Source: Melanocharis versteri (Eukaryota > Chordata > Aves > Passeriformes > Melanocharitidae). Taken from it: a stretch of 64,000 nucleotides of DNA. The stretch lies in the NCBI GenBank assembly GCA_013397845.1, contig VZTG01001077.1:510484-574483 (forward strand), in the 5' to 3' direction. Below, piece by piece: positions 38,681-52,540 of this stretch. Under the pieces are notes generated by a model. It did no database searches. It saw only the letters and a list, made by a program, of their open reading frames with translations, and was not told the origin of the DNA. Positions within the stretch are counted from its first letter, which is position 1, and each line of letters starts with the position of its first letter. The position numbers and the translations under genes are program-made.

Positions 38681-41600
38681 AGAACTGCAGCAAAAACCTC
38701 TTAAGTGAAAGTCATTCCTGTTCGGCAGTAGAAATTATGGGCATAGTTGTTTTCTTTAAAAGAATTCTTCTGTTCCTCGGATAACCAAAATGAGAGAACC
38801 CCTTCCATAGAGAGGATCTGCCTGGTGTATGGATCATGGATTATTTTGATGCAGTATCAACTGGGATTCTCAATTTATAAAAGAATAACAAAATTACCAA
38901 TGATATTCTCTTCTTATAGTCTTAGCTCTAATAACTAGCATTTTAAATGATAACTTTCAGGGACTGAGTAACTTTCTGGGATCATTATGGACCAGTAACT
39001 CCCAGTACAATGCAGCTCCTTCTATTATACATATTGGATGGTGAAATCACATCTCGTAGAGTTCAGGTTCTTAATTCCCCAGATAATGACTATGATTTAG
39101 ATTTTTGTACCAGCAAAACAAGGCGTGGTACCTGCAGTTTGATCCAGCACAAAACCCAGTGATGTGAGTTTTAACTGACACTGTATTTATAGGGAATGCA
39201 ACATAAATAGCATGCTGACCTCTGATATTCTGGCATGGAGGCATTATAGCACAATAGGTTACACCATGTTTGTAACTCAGCTGCTCAAAGGCTGAGGATC
39301 AGTGAAGTGCTGTTCTTTTTGGGATTGCATTTCCCGGCACTCTTTGAGCAACAGAAGTTTGTACAGTCTCCAGTGTCCTTGGCTGTGTGCATACCACTCA
39401 ACACTTTGGCTCCAGTTCTTCTTGCATTATCTTGGCAGAATACAGAGCCTTCAGGAATCCTAATCTTTTATTTAATCACTTTATCTTTTCAATTTCATCC
39501 CTTTCCTATCCTAATTCTTTATTTTTCATTAAAGCCAGTACACAAAGATCAAGCTGGTAGAATATGTTCTGTAGCTGTCAATCAGTGGGCACAAAAAATA
39601 CAAAATGTGAATAGTTAAGCCAGCAGCCTTGCCTGCTGAAGTTATCTGCATGGCAGAGATGTCAGAGTATTGTTTCCAAGCCTGACTTCTACATGCAGGG
39701 AGTAGCAGAGCATGTCCTGGCCTCTTTTATCTTCCTCAGGAGAGCAGCCAAGTGGCATAATCAATTCTTCCAGGCTTTTGTCTTTCACCTGATGTTTACT
39801 TTGCTCACTGCCTAAGGCTCTGCTGTTCTTTTGCCCCTTAAAATGTATTTACTTTTGGACTATATGAAAAATAACTGCGAGTCTTGCACAGTGTCATATA
39901 TATACATATAAATTGAATATATCAATAAAGAAGCAGGATATTTCTCCTTTTCTCTAATTACTACAGCAGCAAACTTCCCTTAGTTGTTAAGAAATAGTCT
40001 AGCAAACACAAAACTACCACTGAAATATAGGAATAACCTTCTTCGTACAAGCTAAAGAGGTAGTTTTAGTAATCCAGACAGTTTTGATGAGTGTGTGGTA
40101 TATATTATTGCAGCTAACAGAGGTCAAATGTTAGAGATGTGACTCTTCTTGCAACTCCTGGTATTAAAAAATATAAAATCTATGGCTGAGAAAACCTGAA
40201 ATGCATTTAAATAAATGGAAGGTGTTTTACCTGGCACACAGTCAATTCATAAGGCAAAACTAAAGTTGTGAGGGAGACCAAGCAACATTTTACTTTGTTT
40301 TGTTTTCTCACTGATTTAAATTCATAAGGCTGAGGTACCATAACGGGATAATAGTGACAGTTATGATAAGAAAGTATTTCCTTTCATTCACATCAGTTTT
40401 CTTCTAAAGTCAGTGTCACAAATTCAGGTTAATAGTAGTACAATATTTCTCTAAAAGCAATACTATTGCAAAATATATCTGCAGTATAATCTTCTGGAAA
40501 ATAATAAGTATTGCTAGTGAAATAAAAGGTGGAATTGGTAACTGACAAGTGATTAAGGAGTTGATCAGGTAGGGAAGATAAAATAGCAAAGGTAGTGAAG
40601 CAGGTTTCTGGCTGTTATTATTGAACACCAGAATTTTTATTTTTTTTTAACTCAGGTTTGTACGTGCTCTGTGTTTTGTATATGCAACTCTCTCAAAAGT
40701 AAGCTTCAAATGTAGAATGGAATCAGAGTCAGGTTCACCATGTAACTGAAAATACCTGCGTTTTATGCTGTTCTAGAAGTGCCAGTTACTGAAGAGAAAT
40801 AAATAACCATATTTTAAGTTTATTTCTATGTTAAGAACTTTAGAAGACTTTTTAGGTTGATCCCTTTTAAGGCATTGCTTATTTTGTTTTGCTTTCATTG
40901 TATTAAAAGTCTGAGTTTAGATATCTGCACAGGTATCCTCAACTGAAAGAGCATCCTGCCTTATAAAGGAATACTTTTCCAATACTTTCCCTGGAAAACT
41001 TTAGATAAGACGAGTGGAAAAGTAAATTTGGCCTCATTTGCTAGTTGATTGAAGTGAAAAATTTGTTTTCAGGAGTAATTTTGGATTGGCTTACTTTTGT
41101 AAAAGGGGAATAAGCACAGATAAACGGTCAAGATTAGAAATAGAGTGTATAATAAGAAAGACTTGGAACAGCTGGAAGTACCACAACAATGCAGTGCTTT
41201 CCGTGAAGTTATGCTTATTTTAGAAATCCCCATATTTGGTCTTAACTCTGAATTTCCTCATTTTTGTGGGTGTTGTGGATTTTCCGTAATACCCTCTTCA
41301 AATGTAGATTTTTGTAATATGCAATTTCTTGGAATACTAACACTGTATCCTAGTATCACTGTAATGAAAGCTCTTCCACTGTCATCTATGTCTATTATCA
41401 ACTATGAAAAGTTGTTGCAAGATAATGAAATGTGACGGATATATGAATGATCACTCCAAGAATCTATTATTCTTAGAGTTTTAAAAAAAAGTCTTCTTTT
41501 TAAAACCAATAATCACACTGAATTCTTGAATGTTGCATGTCTAAAGCTGGGGGAAAAAATGTGTGGATTTGACTTCCAAATATGAAATAAAATCCCCAAT

Positions 41601-44600
41601 TCACTTCTAACTTTTATAATGTAACTAAAGAATAAAAGTATTTCTGTTCTAGAATGTAAGTGTCAGGAAAGGACCAGGAAAGAGCAAACAAATCCACTCA
41701 AGAGAAATCAAATTAAGGAAAGGAAGATAAAAAAAATCCATTTACCCTGTCAGTTCCTCAAAGTTTGCAAGAGTAATTTAGGTCTCCAGGCAGTTATGAG
41801 CCTTAATGTCATGAATTCCTGTGTCAGGAATGCACGCAGTTGTGCTGTCCATGTTACCACTTCTTTTTGCTGAAATTTAATACTGTATATGCGAAATGGT
41901 GCTATTGGTTACTGTTGACGCAAGCCACTCTTTACCTCTTAGAACATTATATTTGGGTATTCACCCAAAAATAAAGCCAATGAGCTGTAGGTATTGCTAC
42001 ACCCATTCATCCATAATCGTTCTGACAATGAGGATAAAATACAATCTTTAAAACATTAGAAAAAAATCCTCTTTTACTTTTTTTCTCATTTTAAGGGGAC
42101 ATAAAAAAGCTGAAAACCCCTAGAAACCTCACATAGAATAGACAGATCCCCAAAACGCATTTCTAAGTGCTTCCAATAACCTCACAATTGCCCTGGATAG
42201 CCATCATGACCAGGGTGTTTTAGTTTTAACACACTCCGTGGAAAGATCTCTGGTAGTCTCCACTCCATTTGAACTGCCCGGCAAGGGAATATAGGCTATC
42301 CCGGTTTGGGCTTTACCAAGAAACTGCCTGGTTATTTCTCAGAGTCTGGTGAAAACTAGGCTGCCTGGACCAAGCTGAGACTCCTTAGAGACCTCAGCTG
42401 ACAGGCACTGAAACTTCCTAACTTGTCCCAAGAAAAGAAATTCTGAAGAAAGAGGGAGTACAAAAACACTAACCAAGATTTTCATAGCCTGGCATTGCTC
42501 TTCTTTCGACAGACTAAATATTATAACAGTGAAAGCTAAGATTTTTACCTTAAAATAAGGTATTAATATTATTTCTTTCAATTTTAGCTTTGAAATTCAA
42601 AACCAATTGAAAACACAGAAAAAGAATACAAATATTCACACCCTCTAGCTTTCACCCTCTCACTGCAGTCCCTGGCACAGGCACCATAGATGTCCAGAGC
42701 TGGGAGTTTATGAAGGGCTCTATGGCCACCAGAAAGGCATCGCTGGCCATTTAGGGGCTGTGCAATGAGTGAACCAGCTCCTGACCAAAACCTCAGCCCA
42801 AGGTTGTTTTGGTGTCCTAAAGCAAAAGGAGAGCAATTCCACCACAGGAGAGGAAACAAAAAGAGGCATCCAGCAGCACTGAATTAAAACTACGACCTGG
42901 TGGCACCCTCTGCATCCTATCAGCAATTAACTTGCTCATCATGCTTTTGAAATTCTCTCCAAGCCGGATGTTTTATCTTAGTCATAAAGTACACAGGTCC
43001 TTTCCTACGAGCTGTTACTCACTGCAGCAGCTCACTGAACAGGTTTCGTTAGCTCCCTTGTGCACTGAGCAAAGGCACTGTTATACATATTAATGTTTTT
43101 TAAAGGGCTTTTTAAAGGAATTAAGAGACTGAACAACTGCTGTCTCAACAACAGAGGTGAGGGAGCTGTTATATTTAAAGGTGTAATATGCAGAAAAGAA
43201 GTATAACCTTTCCATGGAAACCCCATGGCTACAAAAATCTTATTTTTAATTACAGGACACGATAGATTTTTCTGATAAAAGTAAGACACTCTGAACTTAC
43301 TACTGAGGCAGTAGCTTGCACATTGTATCGCCAAGCTTGAGCGCAGCAAGACAAGCCCAGTAAAGCATGCCAGCCTTTACACTCCATGTTCTGGCTCTTA
43401 TCCCCTTGTCATCACCTTAAGGTTATCCAAAATTCCATTTTAATTAATAAGATCCTACTTTTTTCCCTTCTGATAAAATTTATTACATTGAAATGGTAGT
43501 GGAAACAAATCTAAAAATAAAATAGAAGACAGCAGCGGTGCTGTGCTGGTTTCAAGGGCCTTGAAAAAATGCATAAATAATGGACACCAGAGATGTTCCA
43601 GTGGGAAAGTACAAAATTATGGGTGTGAAAGAATACTCAAAGGAGGTGAAAAGAAAGTGAAATGGCATTTGGGGTGAAAACTTTCAGCATGACCTTTGTG
43701 ATAAGCACTTCTGTTCAAATAAAACTGAAAAATCTCATGGACACACTGAATTCTGCCTTCAGAAAAAGACAAAAATAGTTTGGTGATGGAGATGGTTTCA
43801 CTATTATTTGTAATGTAACAAGAATGGTACAAGAAGTAAATCTGTTAGAAAGATGAAATGGTTTTGTTTAGATACAGTAGAAGTACTTAAAACTATCTCA
43901 AACATAGTTTATATCTGCTTCTTATACAAAAACAGGATAGGACTCACCGGCACATTTACAAATTGTATTCAGAAAGAAGAATCATAATGTGTGGGACGCA
44001 GTTGCATGATGGGAAAATTTACTACTAGTTGTGAAATAATTAAAAATAAAAAGAAGTTCACAAAATTTTTTTTCCTGCAGTACACAGTCTGTTAATAATT
44101 GATTTCCTAACTGCTCCTAATTTAGGGAAATGGATAGTTGCTAATCCAGTGATGCTATGATGCTGACTATTAAATCAACCTGTGTTTCATTAAAGAGGAT
44201 ATTAAAGCTTATTTAGAAACTCACTAAAGACGAGTGCCAGGATTTATTACATTATTCTAATAAAATGCTCTGCTGACCCAGGGTATTTTTGTAGTTCTTG
44301 TGATTGCAAGTGTTTTGATCACCACATGTAAGCACCTCTTCCCTTTCTAAAATTTTTATGTACTTCCTTTATCGAGGGGACAGAAATGTGGAAAAGAGAT
44401 ACGGATTATTTTTCAATGATTTTCATACAGTCCCTTCCAGATTTACTTTTGCTGTGATCTAGGATGCACCTATGAATAAGGTCTCCCAAATAAATAATGA
44501 ATAAAATAATCCTAGGCAGAAGACATAACTTGGAAAAATAACATATTTAGTAGGTGTTAAGAAAGAATCAAAGCAACGGTGTGTTTGAAATTCCCCTTTT

Positions 44601-47451
44601 TAATCATAGGTTTATATCTATGGTATAGATTTATCCATGTAGCTTCTCATAAAATACTTTAATCCGAGATCCATTTTTAAGACCAGATGAGGCTCTTAAT
44701 AATTAGTAGGTTTGTAGAAATAGAGAAGTGGTTGTCCCTGTGTTTTACAATATTGGAAATGAGATGAGAGATTTTGTAGACTCTACAATAAAAATCAGAC
44801 AAGATTCGAGTGAACACAATGAAACTGCACTGAAAATCAAGCCTGAAAGTGTCTTAGTTTCATTTAGTGAGTATTCTAGGGATTGGGGAAAATATTTTTT
44901 TAACAAATTAATTAATATACTATAGATTTTATAAAACTACCCTGAGCCTCACTCCTTGCTCTACACAGTTTTCTTTTCTAGAACGTTAAATTTCTGGAGA
45001 GTAAAATCACAGAAAATATATTTTCTTGAAAAAAAAATGTCTAAATAGAAGAATTTCAAAATCCAAATCCAAACCATTTTTTGTAAGTCAATTAAATAGG
45101 GAAAAAAAATGTAATTTGTCACCAAAGACTCCAGTAAGACCAGAAAATAAAAAGACATGAACTTAATAATACTGGCATTTATAGTGAAATATCTTCTGAT
45201 ATTTTTGATAAATTTTGCTAAATATCCAAAAGTACTTGGAGAACTTATTAGAACTGGATACACTTCACAAAAATCATGTCCTGATTATGAAAAAGTAACA
45301 AACATCCCCTCCCCCATTAAGATTACAAGTAAACAAAATAAAATAATTACTTTACTAGAGGGACAAAGTCCTGCGCATTGACATTTGCCTAGAAAAGTCT
45401 CAAATATTTATATTATCATACGGTAAATGTCCCAATTCTGCAGCATGCTTCTTTAGCAAGTTAAGTGTCAATTATTTTTATGCCAGCAATATTGATATTT
45501 CCTAATAATTGTCTTAAAGCGCACACTTAAAGCCTACTAAACAGGATATATATGTGGAATGCTGTGGTGACCACCAGAGACCTTAAAATTCAATTTATGA
45601 GGCTTTGTCTCAAGTGCAGACATAAATTCATTGGTCCCTGCATGAAGCCACAGAGAGAAGTGTTTAATAGGATTTTCTATAAACAGTTGTTTTTGTGGAT
45701 TTTCCAGAGGTGCTGTTTTACACTTGTCTAAAGGACAATGACAAAACCTGTCAAGATGAAAGTTTAAATTCACACCAAAATCTTTCTTGGGTTTGTTTTT
45801 CATCAACCTTGATGCATTAGTTTATTTTCTGCCTGAAATGACTTGTGTTCACAGAACTATTTTTTTCAGCATGAATGCTTATCTATAAACAGCCCTTGTT
45901 ACAGGGCATTAGTATGGAAGTGCAGAGATAAACCTAGCTATTACTTCATTATATATTAATTAGCTGAACAACTTCATCAGCATAACCACTGTCATCCAGG
46001 TCGTGAAATTCCAGACTGAAAAATGAAAACCAATAGAAGACTGTAATAAAATATGTACAGTAGCAGTAGTGGGAATATTTATATTTATTCTCCTTGTGGC
46101 ATAAAATATTTGTGAAAATCTCCTGAAAACAAAATTATAACATTATATTTTAGTCTCATGGAATATTAATAATTTTAATTTTAGAAAACAAAGCAAAAAT
46201 ACATTTTCTGGGAAACACTCTGGCAGTGTATTACTGACGTTTTATATGTACTGGAACAATAAATTATTGGTGTTCTCATAAGTTAGGTAAGCTGGGAAAT
46301 AATACACAAGAATAAAACTATAAAGATCTTTCATTCTCGCACACGATCAAAAGGTGTACAGTTAAAGCTGCTCTGTCAAGTGCAATATATGACTGCCATC
46401 CTTTTCCATTTAAATGAGGATTTCCTTTTTTCAAATACTCTGGACATGCACCAAAATACCTCTAAAATTCCTTTTAGGTAGGACAGTAGGGCATTTAAAA
46501 CTTGAAATTCTGTACTGTAGGGTCAGAGTTGCATTCCAAGGTAGGTGGCCAGAAAAGGCTGAGGCAGCCAATGAAATATAGGATAACTTTCTTGCATTTC
46601 CCTTCTTTTCAGGGTGCCTGTCATGCGTCCGTAGTGAGCGGTACCTTTTTCATTGCAACGATTATGAAAGAGAAAGGAAGCAGTTTTTCATTCTGCTTCA
46701 ACTCAGGCCCAGAAATTACAAAGAAATATTTCCATAGTATGCATGCTTACAAATCCCCAACCACCATAGTGAAGTGGATTTTAAATCAAAATAAATGTAA
46801 ATTTTCTGCTAAAAAAGATATTTGAAGTGAGAAAAAAGGAATTTCGCTTGAGTACGGGTTATACAAGCACTTTCAAAAACTGTATTAGAACACTGCAAAA
46901 TAATTTGCACTTTTTACATTCATTTTGATCAGCTTCAATTTCCCTATGTGGGTTTTTTCCCCATTTAAGACATTGGCACTGTTTCTTACTTCAAATAGTG
47001 TACTGAAATTGGAACAAGAATTACGATAATTAGAAGTTATGACACTTATATTCTGTGAGTATCAGATAGAATCAGTTCCTGACTACTGGTAAAATTCACC
47101 TGTTAAAAATATTAACTGAAAAGAACTCTGGGTCCTGATGACACATATTTACATTTCCATTTTTGTCTTTCAGTTTGAAATTTGACTACATTAAATGCCT
47201 CATTGATTTTTTTCTTAAATATTTTCCTGATTTATCGGTAATAATGTCTAGTCCATCAATTTCCTGGCAGTTAACAATGATCTCGAACAGAAAACTCTTT
47301 ACCTAGGGTTCACTGGTACTTAGATATTATTCGGAGACTTCCAAAGTATTCTTGTATTTCCAGATTTTTCTGACCTTGGCAGGTCTTTCCTTCATGAATG
47401 TAGTGGACTGTGGATGGTTGGATAACTTGAGAACTTTCGGTGAATATTCCC
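38681..47451. other. Long non-coding stretch, no gene supported
   Basis: Nearly 9 kb without a recognised gene or transposon. An alternating AT-rich patch lies near 39895-39920. The stretch at 42100-42430 is slightly GC-richer and could be an old, unrecognised repeat. The segment at 44090-44290 is complex and motif-rich. The longest frames (about 100 codons, for example 43032-43349 minus and 46502-46825 plus) show no known motif. Confidence 0.5.
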
Positions 47452-47511
47452 AGTAGTTGGACTTGATAATCTTTGTGGGTCCCTTCCAATTCAGGTTATT
47501 CTATGATTCTA
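47452..47511 (+). mobile_element. Short CR1-type 3' tail
   Basis: agttggacttgat...ctttgtgggtcccttccaat, then ggttattctatgattct, is the CR1 3' terminus. It is close to the tail of the tRNA-SINE at 62.9 kb, so it may come from the same subfamily. Upstream (about 47375-47450) I find no convincing tRNA head, so it is called a truncated CR1. A badly decayed SINE is the alternative. Confidence 0.75.
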
Positions 47512-48182
47512 ATACTATTTTTTTTTTCTGTTGAATTTTAATTAAGTTAAGGGAAAATGGAAGCATTCACACCTCTGTTACTCATTTATGTCCCTCTGAA
47601 TCATTTGCGTACTTCTAAACCTGAGAGTATCCCTTGTGGTGGGCTGGAGCAGAATCCTGGCAGGTTTGATGAACTTCCTTTATGGAAAAGGCGTATCACA
47701 TCATTGAGTGGCAGAGGAAGGGGCACTTAAACAGCTGCTACTGAAGCAATAAAATCAAACTACTGGATTCAAGACAACAGTTAGACCCACACTTTACCTT
47801 TATTGGGATTGATGATGAGCCATTTAGAGAGGCAATCCAATCATATTGCAATGAGAGTGTGTGATGCTGTAATTTTATGGTTTGCATGGCCTCATTTAAA
47901 TTACTCGTATTTTACAGGTACAGTAGGAAATTGGAGCTACATCTTCATTATCATTTCTATGTTCATTAGCAGTAATGAATAGATATTATGGAATAACATT
48001 AAAGCAATGTACTTAGCAAAAAGGAAACCAAAGAACACACTGCCAGGTTCCCAAGAGCTGCATGTGTTTTTGTCTTGAAGCACACCAGTATGTTACCATC
48101 CTCTTAGAAACCAGAACCACCCCATTGTTAACTAACGATGGCGAAGGACACTTTTCCTGTCTAATCCAGGATGTATTTCATT
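47512..48182. other. Non-coding gap between CR1 copies
   Basis: A T-rich run follows the CR1 tail. The rest is unique sequence with no gene seen. Confidence 0.6.
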
Positions 48183-48625
48183 GAATCATAGAATCATTAG
48201 AGTTGGAAAAGAGCCCTAAGACCATTTTGTCCAACCATTAACCCAGCACTGCCAAGTTCATCACTAAACCCTGTCTCTGAGCACCACATCGACATGATTT
48301 TTGAATACTTCCGGGGATGATGATTCCACCACTTTCCTGGGCAGTCCATTCCAATGCTTAATTACCCTTTCGGTGAAGAAATTCTTCCTGATATCCAATC
48401 TACACCTGTCCTGGTGCAGTTTGAGGCTGTTTCCTGTTGTCCTGTTGCTTGTTACCTGGGAGGAGAGACTGAACCCCACCTTGTTCTTACATGTAATTGT
48501 AGAGAACAATAAGGTCCCCCTGAGTCTCCTTTTCTCCAGGCTAAACACCCCCAGCTCCCCCCACAAGACTTGTGCTCCAGCCCCTTCACCAGTGTCTTTG
48601 CTCTTCTTTGGAGACACCAAACAGC
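48183..48625 (-). mobile_element. CR1 LINE fragment, minus strand, longest copy in window
   Basis: The plus strand shows the inverted 3' end (gaatcatagaatcattagag, then gttggaaaagag...ccaaccattaaccc). It continues through ccaatgcttaattacccttt and cggtgaagaaattcttcctg to the inverted ctccttttctccaggctaaa and cacaagacttgtgctccag blocks. The minus frame at 48264-48677 encodes CRLDIRKNFFTERVIKHWNG, the CR1 ORF2 C-terminus, as at 753-1016 on the plus strand. The 5' edge fades around 48600-48640. Upstream RT and endonuclease domains are missing, so it is inactive. The plus-strand frame at 48301-48633 is its antisense shadow. Confidence 0.93.
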
Positions 48626-49020
48626 TTACATGACTTGCCTGAAGACTCAGTACAGGTCTAGTCACATGAATCCACATGTTTTAGAGCTTTCTGAAATACG
48701 CCTTGGTGCACCCTTGTCCAAGTAAGCAGTGACTGCCATGCATACACTTGCCGTATATTGCCCATACTGCCTGAGGGGACAACCACTTGAAAAGAGCATC
48801 TCTCCTGCCGTGTGTTGATCATGCACGACTGACCAGCTGGGGGGGTCTGCCTGGCACTCTACCTGCATGGCAAAATTAAACCTTTGTGTCCTGCTTTGAG
48901 AAGATGTCTCGCCCTTGAGCATTCTTAAAAATTACTATACTACTTGATGTATTGTTACAAGCTCCCATCTCCTGGTTATGCTGCTCTGAGATCAGTTAAG
49001 AGCTAGAATTAAGCTAGAAT
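48626..49020. other. Non-coding, no feature seen
   Basis: Only short frames are present. A short direct repeat agctagaatt occurs twice at about 49002-49020. Confidence 0.5.
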
Positions 49021-49100
49021 TCACAGGCAGAGAAACTAAAGCCAAGAGTAAATTAAGTTGTCTGCCCAAGTCAGATGAGAAGTAATGGACAGGTCTACTG
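49021..49100 (-). mobile_element. MIR-type SINE core remnant
   Basis: The plus strand reads tcacaggcagagaaactaaa, then gttgtctgcccaagtcaga and agtaatggacagg. It follows the inverted MIR core ('cagatgaggaaactgag', 'aagtgacttgcccaaggtcaca', 'agtggcagagc') nearly gaplessly, at perhaps two-thirds identity by eye. The tRNA head and the 3' end are not visible. Confidence 0.6.
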
Positions 49101-52089
49101 CTGTGATGAGACATCTTAAGCAGCAAGATATGAAGAGCTTAGGGGTCATATGGAGCCTATGTCCAGGACATAAAATCTGGACTGGGATAAGTTACCTCAG
49201 GCGTGGGTGCAGATACTACAGCCTGAGCAGCCTGGCCATTTGGACTCCCTTCTGGGGACTCCTAGGTCTCATTTTCCATTGATAGGACAATGAATAACTT
49301 TTATCTGATTAGAGGAAAAGGAAACAAGTTGCATAATTACCTTTCTCTTATCCCAGTTTTTGCCTTTCCTTGTATTAGACCTTACTGATTTTTTAAGTCT
49401 GTGCTTTCATTCTATAAAAAAGATACCTCCAATCTAAAGGAGATGTAAAAGTCTTCACAGAGAATCTATTATATAAGTCATTATTGGAACAGTAGATAGC
49501 TAAAAAGGGAAGAAAAAACTAGCAACTCAAAATGGCAATTCATCATCAAGTGTCTGCTGCTTTATGTGCTAACAGCCTTTCTCAGCTTCCTTTAGGCCAT
49601 CTGCTTGTTTCAGCTATCTCTCCATACCACCAGGCTCTCCCGCTGCACTCCTCTCCATCTCATGCATTTGCCAGCAGATATCTCGTCAGTACTCAGACTG
49701 GTAAGACACTGTGTTTTACCTTCTAGACACTCTTGCCTTTCCCCACAGACATTTGTTTTACCAGGTAGAAGTATCAGCAGACGCTGCTTATGCAGGAGAA
49801 AAACACTTAAATTAGTCCCATTCTGTGTCAGGAAGCACCTCCAAAAAGCTCCATTAAAATAACCACCTCCATTAAGATAAGGAAGGACAACAGAGAAAAT
49901 CAGCAGATTTTGACAGGCACAGAGAGATGACAGGTAGTTAAGAATGACAATAATGCAGTGAAATTAGGAAGCAAATCACACATGGAATTTTTTTTCCCCT
50001 CTTACTGCTACCAAGAGAAATTTTTTCTTTTTCTATTTTAAAATACAGACTTAACTGAAAAAAGATTTTGTTTTTGTTAGAGTAATATTTTTCAAATGCC
50101 TAGCTACAAAACTGCTGGGTAGTGGGAGTGAAATGCAAAGGAATTGCAAATGTAAATGGATAAGATCATGAAGATTTGGGTATGCAAGTCTATATTCCAG
50201 ATGTGGGGAAAATAACTATTACAGCAGTGAATCACAACATTGTAAGGCATGAAAATGAAGGCTAAGTACTTGCAACCATTTGCAATCTGCAAACAGCTAT
50301 GAAAATGTGGCTCATTAATTTAATAAATCATTAGGAGGAAAAAATGGAGCAGGAAAGATAAAGAGTTTAGTACTGGGTTGAAAAGGGAATCTCGTGCAGC
50401 TGAGCAAGATGAGGGTAAGTAACACACAAAAATGGATGGAGAGTAGCTCCACAGTGGAGACAGGCCAAGCATTGTCTCTGTTCCTAGAGAAGATTTGTTT
50501 TATGGGACCTGTAGGGGCCATTTAGTCTGCTTGCTCATTTTTAAGGAAGAGCACTGTAAAAGCACTTGTTTGATATTGGACTGCTGTTGAAAAGACAGAT
50601 GGGCAAGAAAAGAAAGGTAAGTGCTGGCTCCTTCTCATGATTTATTATTTACTAATAAATACTGTTCTGATGGAAATTTCTTAACCAGAGAGTACCTAGG
50701 TACTATGAGTTCATTTCCATATTTACTTTTTTTTAATGACCAACCAGATAGATATGGAGAGACAAACTTGAAATAGCTTGGACGTTTGGGTTGGCGGAGA
50801 TGTTTTCCTGAAAAATGGATTTTTGCTACAGTTATCCAATATTTAATACTGTTCTCATAACACTCTGGATCCAGACATTGCACAAAACATAATCCAAAAG
50901 CCACTACCCTGACATAGCTCAAGCCTGAAGGCATAAAAAGCCTCACAAAACTAAATTTAGGACTATTCATCTTTAATATCCTAAATTATTTAAAATACAA
51001 CAGGCTGTAAACACGGTCATTTAGAGACTCCTGAAGAAAACAGAGGTTAGTTCCAAATATGCTGGCAATGAAAATCTGAAGAGTTTAAAACTTTCCTGTC
51101 AGCTATAACAAGTGTAACTAGTCAAATAGTATAAGACGTGAGAGATTCACACATCTTTTCCAAGTATAGCTGAGGTCACTCCAGTGATACTTGTGGGATC
51201 ATGCTACTACTTGCAAGTATTGCAGATTTGATCAAACAAGTTTTGAAATCATCTAGAATCTCTTCTTCTACTGATTTTTCCAATGATTTTTCTAGTGATG
51301 GCTTTCTTCAGTGAACTTATATTCCAGATCCATTCTTTATTTTTTTCTTTCATTCAGACTTTCTAATACATAGAACAAACAATAGAACACACATCTTCCT
51401 GTATTGAACAAGTCATTGACTGCAACAGTTTGCAAGCAGACTTTGTGATATTAAATTCTTCACTGAAACCTGTGCATAATATAAATGTACGCACAGATAG
51501 AGGGATATGTTTGAGAAAATACAAGTCTACCTCTATCAGATAATATATTCACAATCAATATTTCAATTACACCTCCTTAAATCCATGTCATGACTGATAC
51601 AAATAGTTTTCAAACTTTTGGGCACTCCAAGGAATGTAAAATCAGTGCATCTTCTTCCGTACTTCTCTCCCTTAGTCCCCTTTTCATATATGGTGTCTGG
51701 TGCTCTGCACAGTCATGCCAATACTGCAGGCCATGTTTTAAAGGCAGCTGTAGGAACTACCTTAAATATCATCCATTAACCACAAAATGAAATATTATAT
51801 CACAGTGACAGGAATAGCAATTACAATACTTACTATCTTTTATTAAGCTTTAAAAGTAATTAAAGCTAAAATCTGTCATTGGCCTCATAAAAGTGATCAT
51901 CTGTTTTTCTTTTAATTCTGCCTAAGTTAAACAAATATTTGATGTTAATTAAAAATGTGTGTTTATACTTGCATTTTATTGGAAATAAATTTGTGATAGT
52001 GTGTATATGGATGACTTTTTAGCCCTGGTATAGAATAGACATTTTATTAAACACTGACAAGCAATAAAGCCTACTGTTCTGAGAAGGGG
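49101..52089. other. Non-coding stretch, no gene supported
   Basis: Frames up to 111 codons (50635-50970 minus) without recognised content, and no repeat of note. Confidence 0.5.
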
Positions 52090-52540
52090 AAGGATGCCCT
52101 ATTGGCTGTCATGTTTTTGAGAAGCACAAGGGATTGCCTTGTATTCAGATGGCATAGAAGGTAGAACTGCAAAAGAGCAACGAATTAATTAGAGCAATCA
52201 TTTTGAAGAGCAGTTCCAAACCCCATTTTAATTAGCAAATAAAGCAGAATACTAACTCCTTAAGAACTATTTTTGCTTCCTGATTTACAGGATGATGGCA
52301 GTTGTACTCTGCTTTGTTACAAATCACAAAATCTAGTGCCTCATTTTGCATGCAAAGTGCATTAAAATACCTTCTTTCTCATTCTATAGGGGCCTTTAAG
52401 ATATATTGCAATGGTAAAATCTGTACAACCCAGCACAATTATTTTCTAATTAGCATCCTTAAATGTTGCATTGTGGTCTGAATCAGTTTTAGTATTGTCA
52501 AAGAGCTCTAGAAACAGCCGTGTCTGTACAACCCAGCCGC
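52090..52540. promoter_or_regulatory. Candidate conserved enhancer-like block (homeodomain/POU motifs)
   Basis: Three homeodomain-type TAATTA/TAATTAG cores (gaattaattag 52182-52192, ttaattagcaaat 52228-52240, ctaattagcat 52446-52456) flank a perfect 12-base palindrome tttgcatgcaaa (52345-52356). That palindrome contains two opposed octamer-like ATGCAAA half sites. A 15-base direct repeat, tctgtacaacccagc, occurs at 52420-52434 and 52523-52537. There is no repeat signature or coding potential. POU and homeodomain factors bind such cores in many vertebrate enhancers. That this one is conserved or active is inference. Confidence 0.3.

Noticed and set aside
42100..42430. Possible solitary LTR of an endogenous retroviral element
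   Set aside because: The stretch is slightly GC-richer, but I could not find paired TG...CA ends, a polyadenylation signal in the right place or a target-site duplication.
48264..48677. 137-codon minus-strand protein gene
   Set aside because: The recognisable part is CR1 ORF2 C-terminus preceded by translated, decayed CR1 sequence; the plus-strand frame opposite is its shadow.
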